In this document: positions 38,701 through 49,160 of the stretch, one piece after another
Numbering within the stretch: the first letter of the stretch is position 1
How the letters are laid out: each line of letters starts with the position of its first letter
Assembly (NCBI GenBank): GCA_009602725.1
Contig: WELB01000100.1
Coordinates: 134,370-183,749 of the forward strand
Direction: 5' to 3'
Length of the DNA stretch: 49,380 nucleotides
Origin: Spirogloea muscicola
Lineage: Eukaryota; Streptophyta; Zygnematophyceae; Spirogloeales; Spirogloeaceae
Translations under genes and position numbers: made by a program
Notes under the pieces: model-generated
Databases searched by the model: none
What the model was told of the DNA's origin: nothing
What the model saw: the letters and a program-made list of their open reading frames with translations, nothing else

Positions 38701-41700
38701 AAACGCTTGTCAACCCGAACACTCTTGCAGCCAAAAGGGCGACAAATTTAACATGGCCTTATTGCGGGTACTTCTAAGTCCCATGCTATCAGCATGACCT
38801 AGAACAGGGTGTATTTGCTCACAAGGAGACCAAGCTCGTCACAAGCATCATAGAAATCGGGACGCTCTGCAAGGGCGCCTCCCCAGATTCTCATCATGTT
38901 GAGGTTCATATCGGCATGGAACTGCAGCTCAGTCTTGTACCTGTCTTTGGACAGCCTTAGCATGCCATCTGACACTATCCAATTTGCACCTCGGACAAAA
39001 AGAGGCTCTCCATTCACAAAAAACTTCCTGTAATTATGTTCCACAACGATGACACAGTCATGACCTGCACTGCTTACGATTTCTCACGACGCAACAATAA
39101 CAATGCCCATCTAGGTTTCATGACCGTGATCCCACCTTGGGCCTCCTGATAGAGATCATCCTCAAACCACTGACCACAGGAACATGAGGACAAGCAAGCA
39201 CAGCAGAATCAGCAGCATGTACTTATGTCTCAATTCAGCTGTCACCGCAATAGGTGTCGCCTGCTTGCTAGCCTGTCTTTGAGCCTCGAGATGGCTCAAG
39301 GACAGTATGCAAGACGCTAACCTTCCCCCAGTGTCATCATCAATCACACTCTCAATATGACGGAAACCAAATTTTCCCATCCACGTGTCACTTTCTCCAT
39401 AATGTCTGATGTCTAAAATGATCTGAACTGAGTAGAGCGCTTTAGAGCCCATCCCATTGGGCCACCAAAGCCTAGGCTTCCTGAAGGTCAGCTGAATAAG
39501 AGGCATACAAGACATCACACTAGGTACCATTAACACCTGGCCCTCTTGCCAAAGTTGTTTCTCACATGAGATGCAGCAAATACACATGCCAGCGCCTACA
39601 CATATTAAACCTTTCAGCTAAGCTGGGATACTTGTGTATTATATTTTGTACCAATCATGCAGTCGCAAATGAGCAAAAATGGGGAAGGCTATCTCAAGAA
39701 CATTCAGAAAGCAAAAGCAAGACCTGAACCGGCATCCTCACAGGACTCACCGGACGCAAAGTATGGAGGACAGACTCGTGAGCATTCAACGTGATGTCCT
39801 CCGCATAGACATGTTCAATGCACACCAGGCCGCCTCCTTCTGGATCATCCAAAGAAACCTCAACAGTGAGGGTCCCCTGGCATGAATGAGGCAGATGGTT
39901 GACTAGCATCGCTGAGATGTGCAGCTTTGCTGTCTGGTAGGACCTCCTCGCTTGCCTCTCATCCTCCTGAAATACTGCCACCAAGTGGGGGTCTCGCAGA
40001 ACCGCCGGCTGGAAGATAAGGATTGACATTGACAAGGTTGCTTGTCAATCCTTTTTGACTGACGATGAAAATTGTTTCAGTCAGGAGCTCAGACGCTACC
40101 ATGCAAGCAAATCCAGCAGTCTGCGAGCCAATGACCCAACTCACCCCTGAGACAGAGAGCACAACCTTGTCCCAGATGCCAGTGTTCCGGTCCCTGCACA
40201 ATATCAAGGTGGCTCTAGATAATAAGGTCATGAACTTCTAAGCTTCTGCGTAGCCCTTTGATAAGCGCCAGACGCAAGCACTAGACTTTGCCAACAACCC
40301 CAGAAAAGCCACATTTAGCTTGATGGACACGTTGCTTCCAGCGCGATGAGGAACTGCTGTAATGAGATAAAGCAGCCTAGGATGCATGACTGCTACATGG
40401 TGTAAGACATTCTGATGACGTGGTAAGATAATATTCTCATGTGAATTCTCGTGTCCAGCAAGAGATGCTAAGTTGCTGGAAAGTGCGCCAAGGATGACCC
40501 TGCCAGATGGCTCGTACTCAGCTGACGTACTAGAGACCTTTGAGTATTAGTGCTTGGAAGCACCGCTTTGACCAATATTTATCAGGAAACAAGCGTCACA
40601 ATGTTGGGCAATTCCATCATCGGCGATAGTGGGTTTTCCAGATTGGCAACAGCTCGGAATGTTGAGACTTCCAACAACTCAGAACGGTCAGTCTGGAGGC
40701 TGACCTGATGGGAATGATCCAGTCCCAGCCCTCAACATACTGGGCAGTTACATCCTTGGCTATCTGCAAATCGTCAGACCACAAGATCAACATGAACACC
40801 GAACAATTGTTGCACAGATTTGAAGCACAATGTAGCATTTCATAGCATTTTATCATTGAGCGAGCCTATTAGAGCAGAGGAGACTCACATCGTGGTCACC
40901 ACCCTGGCCCCCACCTTGGACATCGCCAGGGTGGTCAGGCGGGTGCACAAGTACAGCGAGTTGGTTGGTCCCCCCCCAGACGACATCGGTGATGTCAGCC
41001 TGGTGCCTGAGGAACATGCCCTTTGTCTCTGCAACCTTGAAGCCGTTGACATATATTTCTGCCGAATAGTTGACGCCCCAAAACTCCAACCATACCCTGG
41101 ATGTGAGCTGCTCCAACATGCTTCAGAAAAGGAAGTCAGCCCATCTTGTCATCTGCAAGAGCTACACCAACTCAAGCAGCACTGCCGATATATTGAGATT
41201 ACCGTGAGGTGGGAGATGGGCGACCCCGGCAACTCAAAGGAGGTGCAGAACCAGAACGTGTAAAAGTCGCGGCCAGTGGTGTGGATGTCAGGGATTTGCT
41301 GGTTGTTGAGACCGTAGAACGGGTCTGGAAATATCCCGTTGTGCACCAGGGTGGTCAAGACTCTGCAGGGTCTTGACCAGGACATGGTCAAGGGTGCTGC
41401 GCTCACGTGCATGCAGCCTGGCTTAGGTGCAAAACTCTTGCATGAGTTGGAGCTAAGGTCCCGCTGGGGGTCCGCAACCGCTCTACTCTGCTGCTCTGTG
41501 GTGCTTGAGGCCAGGCAGCCAAGCTTCTCCTCTATTGATGTATCGCAATGACAGTTTTGAAAAATCCTTTCTACTTTCTTTGAGCTGCCTTTGGTCCTCC
41601 GTCGTATAGTGCAGATCGATAGGGCAGGTGGGATAGCCATTGGCACTCACGTGCCAGGCACCACGGCTGCAAGCCAGGTCCCATCACTGGAGGTCGGAGC

Positions 41701-41740
41701 ATGTCGCGAGCTGAGCTCTGACCCATTGTGCCGCACCTCG
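35772..41740 (-). CDS. Mannosylglycoprotein endo-beta-mannosidase (glycoside hydrolase family 2)
   Basis: The plant EBM family cleaves the Man-beta-1,4-GlcNAc bond in processed N-glycans. Exons, 5' to 3' on the minus strand: 41740-41651, 41362-~41203, 41107-40889, 40763-40705, 40193-40145, 40008-39751, 39491-39322, 39027-38823, 38559-37947, 37830-37610, 37334-37107, 36883-~36744, 36504-35772. Phases agree at nearly every junction. Diagnostic parts: [135 protein letters not shown], the acid/base motif [61 protein letters not shown]. The first exon (before 41740) was not found. About 50 extra residues after [10 protein letters not shown] (38340-38120) have no plant counterpart and may be a retained intron. 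Confidence 0.93.
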
Positions 41741-42189
41741 CTGCAACAGCATTTGATGCCCAAGATGAGACCACTGAGAAGGTGCACAAAGTCGACAATT
41801 GCCGCTTATTCTACAACTACAAAGCTCAGCCTGCCAACTTGATCAGCAGCTGCTAATCAAGCCGGAGACAGTGAGCAATCGTGCAGCAAACAACAAGAAA
41901 GCAAACAGAAGTGCATCACGAGCAGACTCTGACACGGCAAGCCTCAGGGCTGGCGATGGTTCAGCCAGCCGTTCGCTAGCTTGCATGTCGACTGTACTGC
42001 TGCACCAGCAGAGCCGCTAGCCACCGAAGGCCATGCAAGCTGCAGCAGAGGCTCCTCGTGGCTGCGCTTCCCGCGCAGGCAAAGGAGCGATGGAACTCAA
42101 GCTAGGCCAGGGGCTGAGGGCTTCTCAGGGTCCGCCGCACCTGGCTCGCTTGGCCACCCAGCCGTGGTCAAGGTTGCGCCGCATGGCGC
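41741..42189. other. Probable 5' region of the endo-beta-mannosidase gene
   Basis: The missing first exon and promoter of the minus-strand gene should lie here. No unambiguous start codon and donor pair was found. Confidence 0.4.
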
Positions 42190-42206
42190 CGGCTTTCCGC
42201 CGCCGC

Positions 42207-42237
<31 letters not shown>

Positions 42238-42265
42238 GTCGTCGCCGTCGCGGCGACGGCGGGGC
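42190..42265. repeat. GCC/CGG trinucleotide tract
   Basis: GC-only imperfect trinucleotide repeat (CCGCCG units, then GTCGTCGCCGTCGCGGCGAC). It lies just upstream of a retrotransposon end. Confidence 0.8.
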
Positions 42266-42339
42266 GAGCGGATGCCCTGCCCTGCTTACCCCGCGCCACT
42301 TGGCAACCTCGACAATAAGAAGCAAGCGCGGCCAGCCCA

Positions 42340-42600
42340 ACTGGTGGGTGGGAGAGGCCGTCTCTTTGCAGCGGTCCCTAGCTTTTGCGGTCCACTTGCG
42401 CGCAGGCCGCGCTCTGGCGGCGGCCTCCGGCTTCCGTCAGGGCGACGTCTTTCCGCCTGCTAGCTACTCAGACTTGCATCTACTGACGAGAGGTTACTGA
42501 GAGTTCGCTTACTGCTGTCTCAGTCCTTAGCACTCCGACTCCTTCAGACCTTGTCCATTCTTTTGGGCTGGCCTCTCCCAGCCACCAGTTAATCTGGCCG
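42340..42600 (+). mobile_element. 5'-truncated retrotransposon end with tail
   Basis: The frame reads VSLQRSLAFAVHLRAGRALA, AASGFRQGDVFPPASYSDLH and LLTRGY before the stop at 42498-42500. The tail (CCTTCAGACCTTGTCCATTC, hairpin GGGCTGGCCTCTCCCAGCC, CACCAGTTAATCTGGCCGCG) is nearly identical to that at 44305-44360 and close to that at 34080-34130. Confidence 0.85.
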
Positions 42601-42716
42601 CGCTTGCCCCTGAAAAGGAATGGACAAGGCCTGAAGGAGCCGGAGTGCTAAGGACTGAGACAGCAGCAAGCGGATTCTCAGAAACCTCTAGTCAGTAGAT
42701 GCAAGTCTGAATCTGA
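42464..42716. repeat. Near-perfect palindrome made from two facing retrotransposon ends
   Basis: The left arm (about 42464-42563) contains GACTTGCATCTACTGACGAG, GTCCTTAGCACTCCGACTCC and CCTTGTCCATTC. The right arm (about 42618-42716) contains the reverse complements (GAATGGACAAGGCCTGAAGG, GGAGTGCTAAGGACTGAGAC, CAGTAGATGCAAGTC). Arms of about 100 bases with few mismatches flank a centre of about 55 bases that itself holds a tail hairpin. Confidence 0.85.
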
Positions 42717-42775
42717 GTCTCGATAATAGGAAAGTGAAATGGACAGTGGCATGATGCCCGCTCCAGCGCGACTAG

Positions 42776-43018
42776 GTGTTGTGACAGGCACCGCAGGCAA
42801 GTCAGAAGCTAGACAAAGAAAGAGAGAAGAAACAGCTCTTTCTCCAAAGAAGAAAGAAGCGGCTCTCCCAAGGGGGCAAGGGCTGTGAGAAGCCAAAAAA
42901 AGAGGTTCAGGGTGTACGGATTAGGGTTCAGGGTTGAGTGTTGGAGTGTTGTGACAGCCACCGCAGGCAAATCAGAAGCTAGACGAAGAAAGAGAGAAGA
43001 AACAGCACTTTCTCAGAA
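42776..43018. repeat. Direct repeat of about 68 bases
   Basis: Unit 1 at about 42778-42844 and unit 2 at about 42951-43018 share TGTGACAGNCACCGCAGGCAA, TCAGAAGCTAGAC and AAGAAAGAGAGAAGAAACAG, with few differences. The sequence between holds a minus-orientation tail (GGGGGCAAGGGCTGTGAGAAG). Confidence 0.8.
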
Positions 43019-43029
43019 AAAGAGGTAAG

Positions 43030-43580
43030 AGATGGATCTGGAAAAGTAACAGGAGGCGAGGGCTGAGTAAAGCCAGGCCCAAAAACAACTAATGGACAAG
43101 GTCCAAAAAACAGGGCCGAAAGGCGCTATTACGATTCAGTTTTGCCAGGTGGCAACAGCAATGGCTGCTGCAGCTCAGTAACCCTAGTCAGCAGCCGCAA
43201 GTCGGGAAGTACACCAGCAGCTTGTAAAGAGTCACCCTAGACGAAGCCAGAAGCATCTGCCAAAGCGCGGCCTGCCTGCAAGTGCACTGCATGAGCCTAG
43301 GAACGCTGGAATTAGACGGAGAGCTGCATTCGCTAAGTGACCCGGCCGCATTAAAGCAGGGCAGCTCACCTTGCTGTCCCTGACGACAATGGATTGCCCG
43401 CCGTGCAAGCAGCTGCAGGAGGTCCAGCCACCGACTGCCAAACGCCCCGTGCACGTCTATTGCCAGCGCCACAAATCGTCGCCGGCAGGGTGGTCCTCGT
43501 ACTTGCGCTCTCTACCGCCTGCACCCTTGCCACACGTCTGCCCTGGCTCCACCGCCGATCTGGTGGGAAGAAGAAACAGC
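43030..43580 (-). mobile_element. 5'-truncated retrotransposon end, minus orientation
   Basis: Read in reverse: a frame with RRVARVQAVE, then (frameshifted) VALAIDVHGAFGSRWLDLLQ, LLARRAIHCRQGQQGELPCF and NAAGSL, then decayed boxes to the ORF end at about 43170 (CGGCTGCTGACTAGGGTTACTG). This is the C-terminal extension that follows the endonuclease in the coding copies. The tail in the same orientation lies at 43030-43130. Confidence 0.75.
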
Positions 43581-43589
43581 TCGTCCTTA

Positions 43590-44595
43590 TAGTAAGGCGA
43601 TGGTTGTCAGAGGCCAGCCCAGAAGGAATGGACAAGCTTTGGAAAGGAAAGGAGTCGCCCCGCCCAAGTCCGAGGCAGCAGCCAGGCACGACCAGCACGT
43701 GAATGCAAGGCATGTGCCAACAATCGATGCATCTACATACTTGACAGCACAATCGTATCACACTATCATAACGTAAGCATCATTGCTCTGTACGAGGAAA
43801 TGACTTGTTCTCAGAAGGGGGCGATGGCTGTAAAAGCCAGCAGACAAGGTCTGAAGGAGCCGGAAAGCGCCAGACCGTATAGCTACACAAGTGGCTGCTT
43901 CGAATGGGTGCTCGGTATTGAAGAGCAACTGCTTCTCCCAGGCACGGTGGCGACGAGGCCGGCGCACACGGCGTGTAGAGATGAACAGAGCTCGGGCCCC
44001 GAGCCGGATCATCGGCGGGCGTCCCACTTCTTCTTGATCATTGGCAAGGCGGGCGTCTGATCGAGCTCACTTTGCTGCCTGGCCGACGTCCTTTGGCAGC
44101 CCGTTGGCCCCGGGGAGCGGGAAGGCCAACCGCCGCGCTGGGACGGGGCGAAGGGGGACCGATATCCCCGGCCCCTCCGAACCTTGGCATTTTGCCCGGG
44201 GCTGGCTGTTCACAGGCCGAGACCTCTACTTGCAGACTTGCATCTACTGACTAGAGGTCACTGAGAGCCCGCTTGCTGCTGCCTCGGTCCTTAGCACTCC
44301 GACTCCTTCAGACCTTGTCCATTGCTTTGGGCTGGCCTCTCCCAGCCACCAGTTAATCTGGCTTACTTCTCTCAGGAGAGCCACTGAAACAATAAAGAGG
44401 AGAAAGACTCTTGATTGACGAAGAAAGAGACTCCTCCATGAGAGGGCGATGGCTGTGATTGGCCAGCCCAGAAGAAGAATGAGCACATTTCGAGGGGACC
44501 ACGAAAGCGCTCAAGCACACGGCGACTCCAGTGGCCACTGGGTGCTCATTATCCCCTGTCGAGCAGCCGCAGGTCAGAGAAACTCGTCTCGAAGT
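43590..44595. mobile_element. Cluster of retrotransposon tails and ORF ends in both orientations
   Basis: Minus tails lie at 43590-43640 and 43815-43870 (GGGGGCGATGGCTGTAAAAG, then ACAAGGTCTGAAGGAGCCGG). A plus ORF end with tail lies at 44235-44360 (GACTTGCATCTACTGACTAG, GTCCTTAGCACTCCGACTCC, hairpin GGGCTGGCCTCTCCCAGCC). A minus tail and ORF end lie at 44435-44585 (GAGGGCGATGGCTGTGATTG, then CCTGTCGAGCAGCCGCAGGTC). A GC-rich segment at 43940-44220 between them shows nothing recognisable. Confidence 0.7.
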
Positions 44596-44725
44596 AACCT
44601 CTCCCTCTCTTGATCAAGAAAGTGGCTCACTAAAACAAGAGGAAACTCGAAAACGGCCTGCAAGTTCCCCCCCCCACCTCCCCCTTGCGGGCCAGAGGCC
44701 AGGCTGCAGCTCCGCGAGCGGCTCC

Positions 44726-46595
44726 ATGGCGGCCGCCGCGCCGCGCGCGCTCGCCGGCCCGCTGCCGCCGCCGCCGTTGCTGTTGCTGCTGCTGCTGCTG
44801 CTGGCTCCCGCGCCGCCCGGCCGCGGCTCGCCCGGTCGGTCGCGCATGGCCGACGCCGTCTCGTGGCCCGAGAAGAGTTCTTACGGTTCCGTCAATGTTA
44901 TGTTGCGAAGGTGCAAGCTCGTCATTGATAGCGCTGACGTCGGACTGATTGCTCTTTTCTTGGCCTCCTGTGTCCCGCGGGCCTGCAGCTCCTGACTGCA
45001 GGCCGCCGAGCGTCGCCGTGCGCCGCAGCGGAAGCGTCTACTGCCTCACATGCACGGCTGATCAGACGCTCCAGGTACTTCAGGAAGTCCCGTCCTCTCG
45101 AGATCTCATGCGTGCTGCCTTTCCGCGGTATGATTGATCCACAATATGCAGGGTATGCCTCTTGAAAGGAATAATGCATGATTGTCAGCAGCTTGGCACT
45201 GTCGCAGTGGACGCTTGTCAAGTCAGGCCCATGTGCACACATGCATCATAGTAGCTGGTATCGTATGAGTGTGGGGAACGCTACAATATTAAGTGAAGTA
45301 ATTGTGCTGCTTGATTGCGCTTCCATGCAAAGGTGGTGGATGACGTCGGCTACTGCGCAGCCGTCGACTGCACAGCCAAGTATGGCAGCGCCAAGCCACG
45401 ATGGGACGCAGTGGCGGGCCTGTGCCAGGCCTTGGAGCCGCCGACCGTGACCTGCCTTCCGGGCTTTGTGAGAGGCCAGCTCTGCTTTGACGTTGACGCG
45501 CTCGACGCCTCAAGCCAAGTCCGCTGAATGTCATGGCAATACGAAACAACACAATGGCAGTTGTGCCGTGTTCTCAAATGCCTGTCTCTGATATTATAAA
45601 ACACTGTCATTATTATAATTTTATAGTGTTATGATATCTTATCATTTCGCAGGCATGCGAGACGCCGACGTGGCCGTCTCCACGGGCAGCGCAGCCAAAT
45701 GGCGCTCTCGTGCCCAAGCCGCCAATTGCACCTGGGCCGCCAGCGCCTCGACCTACGCCTAGTATACCGCAGCCACCGGCACGTCCTCGAGCAAACCCAC
45801 TGCCAGCGCCAGTCACGCACCCCCCACTCGTCGTGCCCAACTCTCAACAGCCATCGCAGTCGCCAGGACCAGACTGCAGCGGCCATGGAAAAGCCAATGC
45901 CGATGGCGCAGGCTGCGACTGCAGTGCCGGCTGGTCGACCAACTCTGCACAAGTGAGCGCCCGGCCCAGAGGTAGCTGCAGCATCCGCACCACACTCTGT
46001 GCAATATGTCAGCATGGAATTGTGCACAGCGCCAAGGCTGACGGAAGATAAGAGCGCCGCAAGGCAGGGCATGACGGGCGTCGTCTTCTGCAACGTTCCC
46101 ATCGGTACACTCGTTGACCCTCCCGGCACAAAGCCGTATCCAGTAGCCCCCGCAGCTACAATGGGGAGCAACAGTTCAGTAGCTGCACCCTCACCGACAG
46201 ACACAAGCAGTTCCTCTGACCTCGCCGACTCATCGTCTCAGCCCTTCCTCTCAAGGGTAAATTCTGCCCTGTTCGAGAATCTCGCACTGACATGCCGCAA
46301 ACCGTCGTCGCCTGTATAAAGATGCTTGCTTAGGACCTGCAACTGGCTTAAGACCTGCAACTACTGGCCTATTGAATCTCTTCCCGGAAGGCATCAACTC
46401 ACGAATGTGGCTCGCATGTTACAGTTGGTAGGGATCGTTGTGCTTGTCGCCATCCTCCTCTGCTGCTGCTGCTGCTGCCGCAGACTGTGTTGCCGCAGAA
46501 GCAAGCCCAGTCGTTCAGAGGTGACAACACGGCTTGTCTTTGAGGTTCGCTTCCTGAAGCCTGCTCTTAGCTCCATGGTGCAGCCAAATGACTAG
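44726..46595 (+). CDS. Predicted secreted/membrane Cys-rich protein with EGF-like motif
   Basis: Family not recognised. Exons supported by phase: 44726 to about 44885, 44989-45074, 45333-45518, 45653-45952, then less certain 3' exons about 46000-46255 and 46397-46595. The ATG at 44726 starts a signal peptide (MAAAAPRALAGPLPPPPLLL, then a Leu run and a Pro/Gly cleavage region). Next come a Cys-rich region (DCRPPS, VYCLTCTADQ, VGYCAAVDCTAKYG, VTCLPGFVRGQLCF), a Pro-rich linker (PPIAPGPPAPRPTPSIPQPP) and an EGF-like loop (CSGHGKANADGAGCDCSAGW). The last exon has a hydrophobic segment MLQLVGIVVLVAILL followed at once by CCCCCCRRLCCRRSK, resembling a type I membrane anchor with a palmitoylation-type Cys cluster. 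Whether that exon belongs to this gene is inference. Reading through the donor at 45952 instead would end the protein at 46051. Confidence 0.6.
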
Positions 46596-47377
46596 CAACA
46601 TGTGCCTCGCACTTACACATACAATCTGTGACCCTAGTCTTCTGCTGGCACATCGCGAGGCTGCATGCCCAAGCCATGCACGTCCTTACCAGTGCTCCTC
46701 TTACTTCTCTCATCCAGCCCAGCGGGGTCGCTCCAGCCCGGGACTTTGTGACCCCCCATGATGTCCCACGGCGAGCCTGGGCGCGAGAGAGGGCGGCCAA
46801 CTGATTAAGGCCAGGAGGTGAGCATTCGATGCCATTCATTCAGGGACGGCTAGACAAATACGCCAGACGAACTCTTCAATAGATATAGCGCGTCAAAGTA
46901 TCACAATTCATGCTGCCCCTACTTGGCTCTAGCAGCTGTGTTCCTCCCAGCAAATTTTTATGTCAGAAGAAGTCCACAAATGTCGAGCATGTTGATACTC
47001 TTGTTGCATGAATTCTGCAACTGCTCTTACCACACCACTTGCAAGAACGAAATTAAAGCTGTGATTTCACAGCCAGAGTATCTCATCAGGGTTACTCTTA
47101 GAACCAAGATTTGGAGATCTAGGCGCACCTTCGAGCTACAGGGCTTGCGCAGCGTGTGCTCAAACTAACCCAACTAACACGTTTCTAACTGCTGATTCTC
47201 GCCACACATCAGCAAGCAAATGGGCCAATGCTTTGCCATGATAGCAACCGTCATGGAGCAACCAGAATAAGCTCCTTCAAATATGGTGCCCTTATGCATG
47301 TCAGGTTGCAAAAGTAGAGCTTGACTGAGGTCTACTCAGGTGCTGCACAAAGCTTTTGCCAAGCGTTTAGTTGCGCT
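46596..47377. other. Convergent intergenic region
   Basis: The 3' ends of the Cys-rich gene (+) and the ureidoglycine aminohydrolase gene (-) face each other here. No gene recognised in the region. Confidence 0.45.
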
Positions 47378-49160
47378 TCAGGTGCGATGGAGCGGGTCGC
47401 GATTGGTGTCCTTGTAAAGCAGATACCGAGACCTTGTCGCACCCAGTGCGGCGTACCTGTGGCAGGGTACGGGCATGAGGTGGAACAAGCAGAGGGCATC
47501 AGAAGGCTTCCAGTGCCGGACACTTGCAAGGTGTGATGGGGGGCAAAGCGATCAGATCATCCCTGAGCCTATAACGTGAATGGCTACAGATGCAATGGTG
47601 GCAGACACCTGCAGACTTAAAGGACAATGCATTATACAGTTTTTGGCAACCAGGTGTTGCTGGCAAGCCCAGCTTTGCCATACATAAGTCGTGATCATCA
47701 GCATTGATGATGGCTGAGCAGCTCAAAGTGACCGCATGCACGAATACACAAAAGGCTGTGACGAGCAGGGCGCACCACTGCGGCACAAACGGTGCCATCC
47801 AGATGACATCCCCAGCCTGCACGGGGTACCTGGTCACAAGAAGGGTGGACTCAAAGTATCAGCTGTCAGGTAGTACTCTGAAGTAGTACTAGCTACAAGT
47901 GAGGCAAAGCTGTTGCTTAGATTGCGTCACGCTGCAGGACGCCGCCTGAGTCTGCCATCTTACCACTGATCATCCAGCCGGTAGATGCCTCGTCCCTCGA
48001 GGAGCAAAAGGCCGTGCTGATTGTAGTGCACTTCCTGAAGCACAGAGCGAATGCATGAGGCAAGTATGAGGATGGCCGAAAGCTGTGCAACACTATGAAG
48101 GATGGCACATACGATCTCCATGTCTGGCGCTAGGTTGCCATCCCATCTGGCAACGTATCAGCAACAAGGAGGCCTTCGTCTGCTCGATGTAATGGACTGC
48201 AGCAGGTTGATGCAGAGCTTGCAGCTCGCACCAACTGAAGATTGTCTTGAGCTGCGTACCCAGACTATATCCATCTTATGATTGCCTGTTGCCTTTGCAA
48301 AGACGAGTAGAGCGCCTGTCACTAGCGCGTCAGACAATAATGCAGCTATTGGGGGAGGACGAGCACCTTGACATTCAGGTACTCGCCAGGCTCAAAGTCC
48401 ATTATCTGTGCATGCCAGCAGTTGAAAAGCATGCCGCGGCCTGAGATGCTCACGCAACTTGCAGGCTTGGTTGGCACAAAGGAAGCTGGCACTCACTGCC
48501 ATCAACACTCAGGAGCTTCACGCTATCCTTCTGGAAGAGCTCAGCGTCTCTGCAGCTGCCAAGCATGCTGCTACACTGGGTCCTGACGCACGTGGATGTT
48601 GAAGTCGTAGGCGGGCCCCGTGGGCAGCAGCTTCCGAAGTACAAAAACCTGCAGACGAGCGGCAGATAGACCATACAGACCCCATCATGCATCTGGACAG
48701 CTGGATGAAGGCATACCAGAGACAAGCGTACGTCTCAAATTTCAAGATCAACAGGGTCCAAGTCGAAAGTGAGCTTCAGGCTGACCTCGCCTGGCACTGC
48801 GACTACGGGCTGCTCATCTGTCGAGCCCACGGCGGCCTCCGGGACGTCGTCTGTGCCGTAACCCGGCTGGTACCTGGCGCAACGGCAGCCCAAAACATGC
48901 TGAGAATGGCAATCGAAGCAGCCTATTTGAAGTACAAGGTGCACGGCATGCTTAGGTAGCAGTTACTGCATTTGGGTCTCATCTTTGGACTTCCTTTGCT
49001 TCTTGTGTGGACGGCGTATGAGCTCAGCTTAGCCAAATGTGTGTCAAGCGCACCGCGTGCCTTACTCTTCTTACATGCGTTCAAAGACAGCAAGCACGGC
49101 TCCCGAGGGCGACGCCAGCGCGTGGGGCTGGCCAGCAGGGGCGTAAGCAAACGAGTCTGC
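47378..49160 (-). CDS. UGLYAH: (S)-ureidoglycine aminohydrolase, partial (5' end beyond window)
   Basis: This bicupin enzyme of purine (allantoin) breakdown converts (S)-ureidoglycine to (S)-ureidoglycolate and ammonia, with manganese, in the plant ER. Exons on the minus strand: 49160-49076, 48873-48786, 48648-48592, 48405-48367, 48034-47964, 47829-47776, 47456-47378. The spliced reading follows the plant enzyme throughout: DSFAYAPAGQPHALA, AVGSTDEQPVVAVPGE|, VFVLRKLLPTGPAYDFNIH|, IMDFEPGEYLNVK|, EVHYNQHGLLLLEGRGIYRL, DDQW|YPVQAGDVIWMAPFVPQ, W|YAALGATRSRYLLYKDTN and RDPLHRT, then stop. The metal-site pattern (H..QHG....EG.G) of the C-terminal cupin is intact. Six of seven junction phases agree; the first (49076/48873) is off by one, so a sequence error, a frameshift or a different donor is likely there. 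The N-terminal cupin (WTNSLGAYL region) is missing and should lie past 49380. Confidence 0.93.

Noticed and set aside
42905-42940. Telomere-like TTAGGGTTCAGGGTT
   Set aside because: Only two or three imperfect units in interior sequence; too short to be a telomere or interstitial telomeric tract.
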